Shown here piece by piece: positions 54,182 through 63,819 of a stretch of 64,000 nucleotides of DNA (the first letter of the stretch is position 1; every line of letters begins with the position of its first letter). Made by a program: the position numbers and the translations under genes. Below the pieces are notes generated by a model. The model was not told the DNA's origin and searched no databases. It saw only the letters and a list, made by a program, of their open reading frames with translations. The stretch is from Lachnospira sp900551945 (lineage in GTDB: Bacteria; Bacillota; Clostridia; Lachnospirales; Lachnospiraceae), in contig DBFCCI010000034.1 of assembly GCA_048380335.1 (NCBI GenBank), forward strand, positions 1 through 64,000, given 5' to 3'.

Positions 54182-54889
54182 TTATACACCTTTAGCTTTT
54201 GGGTCCCATATAAACTTGTGCATTTGTAATTGTAAATTGACATCATTCATGTTTTCTTGCTTCATAAACTCTACTATATCAGCAGGACTTATAAGCCCAA
54301 AGGCTGAGCTTAGATAAACACTACATTTTTCAGTAAGCTTATATTTTTCTATTACTTGTTTTGCTGTCTTTAAATCGTCAACACTTCCGCACACAAATTT
54401 TACAGTGTCTTGTTTATCTACATTAGCAAAGTTAGGCATACACATAAATTCTTCCATGCCACTACATGAAGTTTTATAGTCGACTGTAAATGTCAAGTTA
54501 TTTATTATATTATTTTTAGTTATATACTCTTGACATTTCTTTCTTATCGACAATATATCTACACTTCCATTAGTTTCAATCTCTACTCTTAAGTTATTTT
54601 CTAAAAGCATTGTTATAAGCTGTGATATATTTTCTTGTAAAAGAGGCTCGCCACCTGTAAGTGTTACATTTTTAACTTTAGTATCTAATATGTAATCAAG
54701 TATTTGTTTGGCTGTCATAGCTTCAAAAGGTGTATCTTTATTATTAGCCCACATAGTATCGCAATATTTACACTTTAAGTTACAACCCGTAAATCTTATA
54801 AATACTGCAAGCTGTCCTGCTCTCTTACCTTCTCCATTAATACTTACAAACTTTTCTGCTACTTTATATTGATTGTAAAAATCAGACAT
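54182..54889 (-). CDS. queE: 7-carboxy-7-deazaguanine synthase
   Basis: 235 residues. FIRFTGCNLKCKYCDTMWAN has the radical SAM CxxxCxxC. VTLTGGEPLLQENI is the SAM-binding GGE motif. It makes CDG from carboxytetrahydropterin. The N-terminus KFVSINGEGKRAGQLAVFIR fits QueE. Confidence 0.96.
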   Translation of the reverse strand: MSDFYNQYKVAEKFVSINGEGKRAGQLAVFIRFTGCNLKCKYCDTMWANNKDTPFEAMTAKQILDYILDTKVKNVTLTGGEPLLQENISQLITMLLENNLRVEIETNGSVDILSIRKKCQEYITKNNIINNLTFTVDYKTSCSGMEEFMCMPNFANVDKQDTVKFVCGSVDDLKTAKQVIEKYKLTEKCSVYLSSAFGLISPADIVEFMKQENMNDVNLQLQMHKFIWDPKAKGV

Positions 54890-54910
54890 TACCTTCTCCT
54901 ATGTTTATAT

Positions 54911-55333
54911 TTAGTTTTCTGTATATGTCGCTGCATTGTTTGGTGTTTCATATACTGTTACAGCTTTTATGTTATAACCACATTTTTTCATTTCATCAAA
55001 AAAATACTTTGCAAAATTTTCTGCTGTTGGTCTAAAATCAAATTCAAGTATTCTAAAATTTTCTTCTTTTAAGGCTTGTAATGTATTTTCTTTTAATGAA
55101 CCTTTTTCTATAATAAGTGAATGGTCAAGTTCATCACCTTTAGCCTTTAAATCTTTTTTTAAATCGCCAAAATCCACATACATTCCATTGTGTTGCGTAT
55201 CTGTGCATAACTCATCAGTCATAACTTCTAATACTATTCTCCATCTGTGTCCATGAAGATTACTACACTTTCCTTGGTAACCTGAAAGAAAATGTGCTGA
55301 ATCAAAACTGCACTCTGTTTTTAAAATATACAT
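54911..55333 (-). CDS. queD: 6-carboxy-5,6,7,8-tetrahydropterin synthase
   Basis: 140 residues. SFDSAHFLSGYQGKCSNLHG and the following HRW give the zinc histidines and catalytic Cys of the 6-pyruvoyl-tetrahydropterin synthase family. DFGDLKKDL and LDHSLI follow, and VYETPNNAATY ends it. ATG at 55333 with AAGGAGA; earlier in-frame ATGs lie in the leader. First gene of queD-queE-folE-queC-queF. Confidence 0.95.
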   Translation of the reverse strand: MYILKTECSFDSAHFLSGYQGKCSNLHGHRWRIVLEVMTDELCTDTQHNGMYVDFGDLKKDLKAKGDELDHSLIIEKGSLKENTLQALKEENFRILEFDFRPTAENFAKYFFDEMKKCGYNIKAVTVYETPNNAATYTEN

Positions 55334-55386
55334 AATTTTCTCCTTACACGAATTATTTTTTATGTTAATATTGCAAATTTGTTCGC

Positions 55387-55535
55387 ATAAAAAAGACACC
55401 AGATATTTCTATCCAGTGTCTGATATTTAGAAATCACATTATTAATATAACTTTGTCATATTAAAATAAATTATCACAATCAGTCCTGGTTTTATTTATA
55501 GACAGGAAGGTACAAATGAACTGTCTTTATCTTTT
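55387..55535 (-). promoter_or_regulatory. Attenuator-like leader of the queuosine operon, possible preQ1 riboswitch
   Basis: Before queD on the minus strand is a perfect 12-bp terminator (TATC/AGACAC-type arms 55394-55405 and 55410-55421 with a GAAA loop) followed by TTTTTT. Some 80 bases further upstream GACAG...CTGTC (55501-55525) forms a hairpin. Its loop starts TTC, and an A-rich tail TATAAATAAAACC follows, which recalls preQ1-I in outline. The tail GGACTG can also pair with CAGTTC in the hairpin, giving alternative structures. The canonical preQ1-I loop and tail sequences are not clearly met, so the ligand is inferred from the genes. Confidence 0.5.
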
Positions 55536-55632
55536 TATACTATGTATCTTAAAACGTGTGCAAGTCTAGCACATTAATAATACATTGTCAATAAATATTG
55601 TTAATATTTTTAAAATATTAGCTTTGTGAAAA

Positions 55633-55998
55633 CTACATCTGTATGTCGCCAACTTTGTCATCACAAGCATAATATACTTTGTTATCTTCTGGCTTAACAT
55701 ACACTCTTAAATTCTCTGGATTGTCGATACAACCTTCAATCTTTTTAATTATTGCAGATAAATCAACTTCTTTTCCATCATACTGTAAATATACTTTTGC
55801 ATTACCTGAATTCTTAATTGTTTCAATTCTTTTTAATACTGGCTCTGCCTTTGTTGTTTCAAGCATTTTTACATCTTCTTTAGCTGTTTCTAACTTCATC
55901 TGCTCCTGCTTTGATGTTTCAATTCTTTTGGCTTCTGCTTTGGCTGTTTCTAATCTTTTAAGCTCTTGTCTATATGCTCTGCTATTTTTCTTTGCCAT
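55633..55998 (-). CDS. DUF6465-type protein with coiled-coil N-terminus
   Basis: 121 residues. The first ~60 residues have five LETAK/IETSK/LETTK-type repeats of about 11-13 residues. The second half (AKVYLQYDGKEVDLSAIIKK ... VYVKPEDNKVYYACDD) is a small beta domain of the kind named DUF6465. ATG at 55998 with AAGGGG upstream. Function unknown. Confidence 0.7.
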   Translation of the reverse strand: MAKKNSRAYRQELKRLETAKAEAKRIETSKQEQMKLETAKEDVKMLETTKAEPVLKRIETIKNSGNAKVYLQYDGKEVDLSAIIKKIEGCIDNPENLRVYVKPEDNKVYYACDDKVGDIQM

Positions 55999-56225
55999 GT
56001 TAATATTAACCCCTTTCAATTTTCCTTATAATATTAAGTATACATCTTTTTTTATATTTTTTCTACCTTATTTCTACTTTATTGTATAAATTTTATTTTT
56101 TTTCGACACAATTTCCCAAATCCTAGTATTAACTTAAATTTTTATTACTATAACCCAATTATTAATTTCAATTATCTTACTAAAATTTATTGAAATAATA
56201 GAATAAATTAGTATCAAGAGCCTAC

Positions 56226-56274
56226 TTGACATTTAATTTCAATTGTGATTAAATATGTCGGAAGCTACATGTAG
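56226..56274 (+). promoter_or_regulatory. marR-ABC promoter and operator
   Basis: TTGACA (56226-56231), 17 bp, TTAAAT (56249-56254). Directly after is the palindrome CTACATGTAG (56265-56274) at the expected start site, followed by GTTACCTACA. MarR autoregulation here is the likely control. The ~230 bases upstream (56000-56225) show no gene. Confidence 0.65.
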
Positions 56275-56334
56275 TTACCTACATTTTGTTTAATCTTATT
56301 GGAAATATAAACTATTTAATAAGAATGGAGGAGA

Positions 56335-56826
56335 ATGTTGAAAAATGAAGATACTGATATCGGGCTTTTGATCAAAAAAATCAGCGAAGATATCAATAAA
56401 AAGTGTAATAATGATTTAAAAGTATGGGGAATTACTCTTTCCCAGCTTCGTATCTTAGGTTTTGTCAAATGTCGTCAAGAACAAGGTATCCTTACTTCTC
56501 AAAAGGATATAGAAAATCATTTTGAAGTATCCCACCCCACTGTTGTTGGTATTCTTAACAATCTAAAAGATAAAGGGCTTATAACAACACAAACTGATGA
56601 AAATGACAAACGTATCAAAAGAGTTTTTTTAACTCCTAAAGAAAATGAATTTCATTCATATCTTACGAAAACAACGCTTGAAACTAACAACCAGCTTTTA
56701 TGCGGTATAACAAAAGAAGAGCAAACGGTACTACTTAATCTGCTTCACAAACTAAAATCAAATATTCAGAAAGGAAATAACAATAACTATGCTGAAAACA
56801 TTAATGAAACAAATAAAACAGTATAA
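56335..56826 (+). CDS. MarR-family regulator
   Basis: 163 residues with the MarR winged helix: LSQLRILGFVKCRQEQG, then QKDIENHFEVSHPTVVGILN and NDKRIKRVFLTPKENEF (wing with the D-R motif). GGAGGA lies before the ATG. It overlaps the next ABC gene by 38 bases, so it is coupled to the exporter it presumably controls. Confidence 0.93.
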   Translation: MLKNEDTDIGLLIKKISEDINKKCNNDLKVWGITLSQLRILGFVKCRQEQGILTSQKDIENHFEVSHPTVVGILNNLKDKGLITTQTDENDKRIKRVFLTPKENEFHSYLTKTTLETNNQLLCGITKEEQTVLLNLLHKLKSNIQKGNNNNYAENINETNKTV

Positions 56827-58528
56827 AAAAGACTCATTTTTAACAATTTTTTTTGCTATGCTAGAAGTATTTATGGAAATTGCAATCCCTGTCCTTATGG
56901 CTTCTATTATTGATGACGGTATTGCAAAGCAAAATATTTCCCATGTATACAAATACGGCATAATCATGCTTCTTACAGCACTTGTAAGTTTAACTTGTGG
57001 TTATCTGGCAGGTAAATTTGCTGCAAAGGCTTCAACTGGATTTGCATGTAATTTAAGAGATGGAATGTATAGTAATATACAAACATTTTCATTTGCAAAT
57101 ATTGATAAGTATTCAACTGCTGGTCTTGTAACTCGTCTTACTACTGATGTTACAAACGTGCAAAACGCTTATCAAATGATAATCAGAATGTGTATAAGAG
57201 CTCCATTTTCTCTTATCCTTGCGCTTATTATGGCAATTTCTATCTGTCCTCAGATAAGTGTGGTGTTCCTCGTTGCAATTATCTTTCTTTCAGTCTGTCT
57301 TGGAACTATTATTTACAGAGCAATGCCAATATTTAACGATGTATTTAAAAAATATGATGACTTAAATGCTAGTGTTCAAGAAAATATTACTGGTATGCGT
57401 GTTGTAAAGTCTTTTGTTAGAGAAGATTTTGAAAATAAAAAGTTTGAAAAGGCTGTAAATAACCTTTACCGCTTATTTGTTAAAGCTGAAAGTAACCTTG
57501 CATTTAACAACCCATCTATGATGGCAGCTATGTATGGCTGTATTCTTGCTATTTCATGGCTTGGTGCTAAGTTTATTGTAGGTGGAACTCTTACAACTGG
57601 TGAGCTTACAAGTCTTTTTACTTACGTTATGAGTATTTTAATGAGTCTTATGATGCTTTCAATGGCATTTGTAATGATTACAATTAGTATCGCAAGTGCA
57701 AAGCGAATTGCGGAAGTAATCAACGAAAAAGCTGACCTTGTAAGCCCTGAAAATGCTGATACTGTTATTCCTGATGGAAGTGTAGTTTTTGAACACGTTA
57801 ACTTCTCTTATAAAAAAGGAAGTAAAAATTTTGTGCTTTCAGATATTGACTTTAAAGTTAAATCTGGTGAAACTATTGGTATTATCGGTGGAACGGGAAG
57901 TTCTAAGTCAAGTCTTGTCAACCTTATAAGCCGTCTTTATGATGTATCAGAAGGCTGTGTTAAAGTTGGTGGTAAAGATGTAAGAACTTACGACCTTGAA
58001 GCTTTGCGTAATCAAGTTGCAGTTGTTTTACAAAAAAATGAACTTTTTACAGGTACAATTCTTGATAACTTAAGATGGGGTAATGAAAATGCCACTGAAG
58101 AAGAATGTATCAATGCTTGTAAAGCAGCTTGTGCTGATGAATTCATTGAAAGATTTCCTAGAAAATATTATACACATATTGAACAAGGCGGTAGCAACGT
58201 ATCAGGTGGTCAAAAACAGCGACTTTGTATTGCAAGAGCCTTACTTAAAAAGCCAAAAGTACTTATTCTTGATGATTCCACAAGTGCTGTAGATACTTCC
58301 ACTGACAGTAAAATTCGTAAGGCATTTCGTGAAGAAATACCAGGAACTACTAAGTTTATTATTGCACAAAGAATTTCAAGTATTCAAGACGCAGATAGAA
58401 TAATTGTATTAGATGATGGTAAAATTCAAGCAATTGGGCCACATGATGAACTTATAAAGACTAATGAAATTTATCGTCAGATTTATGAAGGACAAACTAA
58501 GGGAGGCGGTGACTTTGATGAAAACTAA
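56789..58528 (+). CDS. ABC exporter half-transporter A (degenerate ATPase site)
   Basis: 579 residues. Six membrane helices fill about 15-300. The ATPase part has GGTGSSKSSLVNL (Walker A), NVSGGQKQRLCIARAL and VLILDDSTSAVD. The catalytic Glu after Walker B is Asp, so this half has a degenerate site, as in other heterodimeric bacterial multidrug exporters. It works with the next gene. Confidence 0.93.
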   Translation: MLKTLMKQIKQYKKDSFLTIFFAMLEVFMEIAIPVLMASIIDDGIAKQNISHVYKYGIIMLLTALVSLTCGYLAGKFAAKASTGFACNLRDGMYSNIQTFSFANIDKYSTAGLVTRLTTDVTNVQNAYQMIIRMCIRAPFSLILALIMAISICPQISVVFLVAIIFLSVCLGTIIYRAMPIFNDVFKKYDDLNASVQENITGMRVVKSFVREDFENKKFEKAVNNLYRLFVKAESNLAFNNPSMMAAMYGCILAISWLGAKFIVGGTLTTGELTSLFTYVMSILMSLMMLSMAFVMITISIASAKRIAEVINEKADLVSPENADTVIPDGSVVFEHVNFSYKKGSKNFVLSDIDFKVKSGETIGIIGGTGSSKSSLVNLISRLYDVSEGCVKVGGKDVRTYDLEALRNQVAVVLQKNELFTGTILDNLRWGNENATEEECINACKAACADEFIERFPRKYYTHIEQGGSNVSGGQKQRLCIARALLKKPKVLILDDSTSAVDTSTDSKIRKAFREEIPGTTKFIIAQRISSIQDADRIIVLDDGKIQAIGPHDELIKTNEIYRQIYEGQTKGGGDFDEN

Positions 58529-60392
58529 GAATATTTATAAATCAAATGGTATGAAAAAAATATTCCAGCTTTTATTTTCGGAATACAAATGGCACTTGCT
58601 TTTCGTTATCCTAGGAATATTAGGTTCTGCCCTTGCTACTGTTAAGGGTACTTTATTTTTGCAAACTCTTATTGATGATTATATAACACCTCTTATAAGT
58701 AGTGATAAACCTGACTTTCAGCCACTATTTCAAGCACTTCTTAAAATGGGCTGTATATACGGCGTAGGTCTTATATGTTCATTTGCATATAACAGAATTA
58801 TGGTTAATGTAGGTCAAGGCACTATGAAAAAAGTCCGTACACAGTTATTTACACACATGGAATCACTTCCTATTAAGTATTTTGATACTCATGCTCATGG
58901 TGATATTATGTCTGTGTACACAAATGATACTGATACTTTAAGACAGTTTGTTGGTATCAGCCTTCCTCAGCTTTTAAACAGCTTTATTTCTATTATAAGT
59001 GTGTTTGTAAGTATGGTAATTCTTAACATTCCTCTTACAATACTTACTGTTGCAATGGTTGTTGTAATGCTTATTTCAACACGTTTTATTGCTGGAAAGT
59101 CTGGTAAATACTTCGGTAAACAGCAACAACATCTTGGTGAAGTTAATGGCTACATTGAAGAAATGATGGGTGGCCAGAAAGTTATTAAGGTATTCTGCCA
59201 TGAAGAAGAAAGTCTTAAGGAATTTCGTGTTAAAAACGAACAGCTAAGAGATAGTGCTGACAAAGCAAATGGCTATGCTAATATCCTTATGCCTGTAATC
59301 GTTCAGCTTGGTAATGTAAGTTATGTTTTATGTGCCATAGCAGGTGGTACTCTTGCATTAAATGGCTATGCAGGACTTACAATTGGTACACTTATATCTT
59401 TCCTTACATTAAATAAGAGCTTTAATCAGCCATTTGGTCAGATAAGCCAACAGCTTAACAGTGTTATTATGGCACAAGCTGGTATTGATAGAATTTATAC
59501 ATTGTTGGATGAAGTCCCTGAAACTGATGAAGGACACGTTACTCTTGTAAATGCCAACATTGACGACAATGGAAATATAACAGAAAGTCCTAATCACACT
59601 GGAAAATGGGCTTGGAAAGACAAAAACCCTACTACTGGTGAAACTGTATTTGAAGAACTTCGTGGTGATATCGTATTTACTGACGTTGACTTTGGATACA
59701 CTGATGAAAAAATGGTACTTCACAATATAAACCTTTTTGCACATGAAGGACAAAAGATTGCATTTGTCGGAAGTACTGGTGCAGGTAAAACTACTATCAC
59801 TAACCTTATAAACCGTTTTTATGACATTCAAAAGGGTTCTATAAAATATGATGGAATTGACATTGGTACTATTAAAAAGGCTGACCTTAGACGTAGTTTA
59901 GGAATTGTTTTACAGGATACTCACCTTTTTACTGGAACAGTTATGGATAATATTCGCTATGGTCGTCTTGACGCTACTGATGAAGAATGTATTGCAGCGG
60001 CAAAGCTTGCTAATGCTAATTCATTTATTAAACATCTTCCAGATGGATATAACACTTTCCTTACTGGTGATGGTGCTAACCTTTCACAAGGTCAAAGACA
60101 GCTTATTGCTATTGCTAGAGCTGCTGTAGCCGACCCACCTGTGCTTATACTTGATGAAGCTACATCAAGTATTGATACAAGAACTGAAGAACTTGTACAA
60201 CGTGGTATGGACGGACTTATGAAAGGCAGAACTACTTTCGTTATTGCTCATAGACTTTCAACTATTAAAAACAGTGATTGTATTATGGTTCTTGAGCAAG
60301 GAAATATTATTGAACGTGGTAATCACGATGACCTTATAGCAGAAAAAGGAAAATACTTCCAATTATATACTGGTATGAGTTCAAACCATTAA
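58518..60392 (+). CDS. ABC exporter half-transporter B
   Basis: 624 residues. Membrane domain about 25-320, then VGSTGAGKTTITNL, NLSQGQRQLIAIARAA and VLILDEATSSIDTRTEE with an intact catalytic Glu. About 45 extra residues (NIDDNGNITESPNHTGKWAW) precede the ATPase domain. The ATG at 58518 overlaps the previous stop by 11 bases, with GGAGGCGG upstream. It pairs with the first half as a MarR-regulated heterodimer, probably for drug or lipid export. Confidence 0.93.
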   Translation: MKTKNIYKSNGMKKIFQLLFSEYKWHLLFVILGILGSALATVKGTLFLQTLIDDYITPLISSDKPDFQPLFQALLKMGCIYGVGLICSFAYNRIMVNVGQGTMKKVRTQLFTHMESLPIKYFDTHAHGDIMSVYTNDTDTLRQFVGISLPQLLNSFISIISVFVSMVILNIPLTILTVAMVVVMLISTRFIAGKSGKYFGKQQQHLGEVNGYIEEMMGGQKVIKVFCHEEESLKEFRVKNEQLRDSADKANGYANILMPVIVQLGNVSYVLCAIAGGTLALNGYAGLTIGTLISFLTLNKSFNQPFGQISQQLNSVIMAQAGIDRIYTLLDEVPETDEGHVTLVNANIDDNGNITESPNHTGKWAWKDKNPTTGETVFEELRGDIVFTDVDFGYTDEKMVLHNINLFAHEGQKIAFVGSTGAGKTTITNLINRFYDIQKGSIKYDGIDIGTIKKADLRRSLGIVLQDTHLFTGTVMDNIRYGRLDATDEECIAAAKLANANSFIKHLPDGYNTFLTGDGANLSQGQRQLIAIARAAVADPPVLILDEATSSIDTRTEELVQRGMDGLMKGRTTFVIAHRLSTIKNSDCIMVLEQGNIIERGNHDDLIAEKGKYFQLYTGMSSNH

Positions 60393-60423
60393 TTTATAAC
60401 TAAATTTATAACCAATATATAAC

Positions 60424-60469
60424 AAAAGTCACCCAACTTTACTCTATGTAATAGAAATGGGTGACTTTT
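60424..60469 (+). terminator. Terminator after the ABC exporter
   Basis: AAAAGTCACCCA (60424-60435) pairs with TGGGTGACTTTT (60458-60469) and ends in T. Confidence 0.85.
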
Positions 60470-60733
60470 TAGCTATTCTAAAATAAATGACATATTAAAA
60501 TATATTTCATTAGAGCATTTATTTAACAGTTTTTTTAGAATTTGGACTTAATTTAGACATATTTTATTTGTAATATAATAACTGTTCAAAGCAATATGCT
60601 TTTAAACATACACTTTTTCATATTTGTAGTTAGAAAATTTTTGATTTTCAATCAATAATAATTTGTCCCCCCATTTTATTATTGATAATGCTACAACAAT
60701 AATTTCCCCCTCCCTATTAAATTAATAGAGAAG

Positions 60734-60780
60734 AAAAAGGTGATATACAGTATTCCAATCTACTGTGTATCACCTTTTTT
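60734..60780. terminator. Second long hairpin terminator
   Basis: AAAAAGGTGATATACAGTA (60734-60752) pairs with TACTGTGTATCACCTTTTTT (60761-60780). It stands free between genes. 60470-60733 shows no gene; a degenerate or short transcript could end here. Confidence 0.7.
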
Positions 60781-60993
60781 CTATGTCTTATATTAATTAC
60801 TATCAAAATAAAATACAATTTTCTACTTGCAATTTTACTAAAGATGTGATAATATATTTCAGCAATTAAATAACTTATGGTATAAATTGGAAACGACACA
60901 GGTGCTTATCTGATAACGAACAACACTTATGTCTTTTCTTGCGCCCATTTTTAATATTTTACTATTTATTTTTACTAAAAGGAGATTAAATTT

Positions 60994-61452
60994 ATGCCAA
61001 AAACTAAGTTTCAAAATGTAATTTTTACCGCCATGATGTCTTTTCTTATGGTTTATGTAATGATTTGTTACAACATAAGCCTTAATACTGGTGGTATGTC
61101 TAACCAAGTATTTCTACTTGCTTTCCATGAATTAATTATTATGTGGCCTGCCGCTTTTATTTTAGAATTTTTTATTGTTGATAAACTTGCTCATATGATA
61201 GCATTTAAGATTGTAACACCTAATGACAGACCATTTGCTATTACTGTTGCAATATCAATTGCCATCATTTGCATTATGTGTCCAATTATGAGTTTTATTG
61301 CAACATTGCTCTTTAAAAATGCTGGTGTTGAATTTTTTGCTGTATGGTTTAAAACAACATTTTTAAATTTCCCAGTTGCATTCTTTTGGCAACTTTGCTA
61401 CTGTGGCCCATTAATAAGATTAATATTTAGAAGTATTTTTAAGAATAATTAA
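60994..61452 (+). CDS. DUF2798 membrane protein
   Basis: 152 residues with four membrane helices and the pattern FTAMMSFLMVYVMICYN near the start, and a second copy-like unit (TFLNFPVAFFWQLCYCGPLI). This fits the DUF2798 family, whose role is unknown. AAAGGAG lies before the ATG. Confidence 0.85.
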   Translation: MPKTKFQNVIFTAMMSFLMVYVMICYNISLNTGGMSNQVFLLAFHELIIMWPAAFILEFFIVDKLAHMIAFKIVTPNDRPFAITVAISIAIICIMCPIMSFIATLLFKNAGVEFFAVWFKTTFLNFPVAFFWQLCYCGPLIRLIFRSIFKNN

Positions 61453-61460
61453 TACATAAA

Positions 61461-61501
61461 AAGCCCGCTATCTGCTATAAAATTAAGCAAATAACGGGCT
61501 T
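61461..61501. terminator. Bidirectional terminator between DUF2798 and ilvN
   Basis: AAGCCCGCTAT (61461-61471) and ATAACGGGCTT (61491-61501) with T-runs on both sides (TTTTTAT leftward, TTGTGTTTT rightward). It serves both convergent genes. Confidence 0.85.
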
Positions 61502-61506
61502 GTGTT

Positions 61507-62025
61507 TTATCTATCAGTTCTTGTAACTGATTCTATTGCTACACTTCCTCCACGAACTACTTCTATTCTGTTAAGAAAAGCTTTTGAGAATAACTTTACA
61601 AGTTCGTTGTTTTTAGACTCTGTGTTTACACACTCTATAAGAATACTATTTCTATCGTAGTCAACAACTTTAAGTCCAAATACACGTTCCATTCTAAATA
61701 CTTCTTCTTTATCTCTTTCAGTACATTTATTAACTTTAATAAACATAATTTCCTTCATATTAATTGAAATATCAGAAAGGTCTATTACCTTGATTACTTC
61801 CACACTTCTATTCAACTGCTTTTTTATCTGTTCAAATGTAATATCATCACTTGTTACACTTATTGTCATTCTTGATACAGTTGGGTCTTCTGTAACACCT
61901 ACTGTTAAGCTATCTAAGTTGTAAGATTTACCTGAAAAAAGCCCTGAAATCTTAGCAAGAACACCGATATCATTTTCTACAAATAATGAAATCCATCTTT
62001 TACTTGTGTTATTAGTCTTATTCAT
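61507..62025 (-). CDS. ilvN: Acetolactate synthase small (regulatory) subunit
   Basis: 172 residues. The ACT domain SLFVENDIGVLAKISGLFSG, then YNLDSLTVG and DPTVSRMTI, is typical for the valine-binding regulator of acetolactate synthase. A C-terminal ACT-like half follows. 45 bases after ilvB. Confidence 0.95.
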   Translation of the reverse strand: MNKTNNTSKRWISLFVENDIGVLAKISGLFSGKSYNLDSLTVGVTEDPTVSRMTISVTSDDITFEQIKKQLNRSVEVIKVIDLSDISINMKEIMFIKVNKCTERDKEEVFRMERVFGLKVVDYDRNSILIECVNTESKNNELVKLFSKAFLNRIEVVRGGSVAIESVTRTDR

Positions 62026-62069
62026 ATATTTCTCACTTTCATTATTATTTATAAATTCTTGTTACACTA

Positions 62070-63797
62070 TTAACAATCCATTATCATTTCATTAAGAGGC
62101 TTTCCACCTGGAACCATTGGAGATACATTGGCTTCTCTCTCAATAATAAATTCAATAATTGTAGGAGCATTTTTATGTGAATCAGCATAGTCAAATGCTT
62201 TGTCAATATCTTCTTCACTTGTTACTCTGATACCATAAGCATCATAGCTTTCTGCAAGTTTTACAAAGTCAGGAGTGTACTTTGGACAACAAGTATCTTT
62301 CTTTGTACAATTGCGCTCACAGCTTCTTCTATAACGCAAACAAGTGCTTGAATATCTCTTATTAAAGAATAACTCCTGCCACTGTCTTACATTGCCAAGA
62401 TATCCGTTATTAAATACACAAAGTACAAGTGGAAGCTCTAATGCTACGGCTGTTGCCATTTCTTGAATGTTCATCTGCATACCACCATCTCCAGATATGC
62501 AGATTACTGTCTTTTCTGGATTACCAAGCTTTGCACCGATTGCGGCTGGAAGTCCATATCCCATTGTACCAAGCCCCCCTGATGTAAGGAGCTGTCTATT
62601 TTCATCTAATTCAAGATATTGTGTAGTCCATAACTGGTTCTGACCAACATCTGTTGTAACTATTGAATTGGTATATCTTTCGTTTATCTTTCTTATAATC
62701 TTTTCTGGTGTAAGTCCTTCATATCTATCCATATTAATTGGATATTTATTCTTCCACTCTGTTACCTGTTCAACCCATTTCTCAGCATTTACTACTGGCT
62801 TTACATTTTCATTTAACTTTTCAATCGCAAGCTTTGCATCAGCAACAATTGGAATATCTACAACGATATTTTTAGAAATAGAAGCTGCGTCTATATCTAT
62901 ATGTATAATAGTGGCATTTTTGGCAAATTCACTAATCTTTCCTGTAATTCTATCATTAAATCGTGTTCCTATTGAAAATAGCACATCACATTCACTAACA
63001 GCATGATTTGCGGCATAACTTCCATGTATTCCGATATTTCCCATATAGAGTGGGTGATTTGTTGAAATAGCACCTTTACCCATAATTGTTGTTATTACTG
63101 GTACGCCTGTTGTTTCGGCAAGCTGTGTCATTTCCTTTTGAGCATGGGCTATATTTACACCACCACCAATTAAGAATAATGGCTTTTTAGCTTTGCTTAA
63201 TATATCTACTGCCTTTTTTATCTGTCCCATGTGTACGCCTTCATTTGGCTTATATCCTCTAATACTTACTGTATCAGGATATTCGTCTGTACCTAATGCT
63301 TGCTGTATGTCTTTTGGAAGGTCGATTACTACTGGGCCTGGGCGACCTGTTCTTGCTATATAAAAGGCTTTTTTTATAATCTTTGGAAGTTCTTCTCTAT
63401 TTCTTACTGTAACAGCATATTTACAAATACTTCTTGTAATTCCTACGATATCAACTTCCTGAAAAGCATCATTTCCTAATAAATTAAGTGGCACTTGACC
63501 TGTAAAGCATACAAGTGGCACACTATCATAATTAGCTGTTGCTATTCCTGTTACTAGATTAGTTGCTCCCGGACCACTTGTAACAAGGCACACACCTACT
63601 TTTCCTGTTGAACGTGCATAAGCGTCTGCGGCGTGTATTAATGCCTGTTCGTGACGTGGAAGTATTACATCTATATCGTCTTGTTCGTATAATGCGTCAA
63701 ACAAATCTATTGCCTGACCGCCTGGATATCCAAAAAGTGTATCCACGCCTTCTTCTTTTAAAGCTTTTACAAATAATTCTGTTCCTTTAATTTTCAC
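62070..63797 (-). CDS. ilvB: Acetolactate synthase large subunit with Cys-rich insert
   Basis: 575 residues. GYPGGQAIDLFDAL and HEQALIHAADAYARSTGKVG (with the ThDP-activating Glu) mark the N-domain. CISGDGGMQMNIQEMATAV, then FNNGYLGNVRQWQELFF, mark the ThDP-binding C-domain. Between KRYSSTC and YTPDFVKLAE lies an extra Cys-rich piece (CLRYRRSCERNCTKKDTCC) absent from enterobacterial enzymes. It makes acetolactate for valine and leucine. Under a T-box. Confidence 0.95.
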   Translation of the reverse strand: MKIKGTELFVKALKEEGVDTLFGYPGGQAIDLFDALYEQDDIDVILPRHEQALIHAADAYARSTGKVGVCLVTSGPGATNLVTGIATANYDSVPLVCFTGQVPLNLLGNDAFQEVDIVGITRSICKYAVTVRNREELPKIIKKAFYIARTGRPGPVVIDLPKDIQQALGTDEYPDTVSIRGYKPNEGVHMGQIKKAVDILSKAKKPLFLIGGGVNIAHAQKEMTQLAETTGVPVITTIMGKGAISTNHPLYMGNIGIHGSYAANHAVSECDVLFSIGTRFNDRITGKISEFAKNATIIHIDIDAASISKNIVVDIPIVADAKLAIEKLNENVKPVVNAEKWVEQVTEWKNKYPINMDRYEGLTPEKIIRKINERYTNSIVTTDVGQNQLWTTQYLELDENRQLLTSGGLGTMGYGLPAAIGAKLGNPEKTVICISGDGGMQMNIQEMATAVALELPLVLCVFNNGYLGNVRQWQELFFNKRYSSTCLRYRRSCERNCTKKDTCCPKYTPDFVKLAESYDAYGIRVTSEEDIDKAFDYADSHKNAPTIIEFIIEREANVSPMVPGGKPLNEMIMDC

Positions 63798-63819
63798 AGC
63801 TTCTACCTCCTAAAAAAAA

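Noticed and set aside
55480..55535. Confident preQ1-I riboswitch call
   Set aside because: Outline fits, but the conserved loop and A-rich tail pairing could not be matched by eye; kept only as a candidate.
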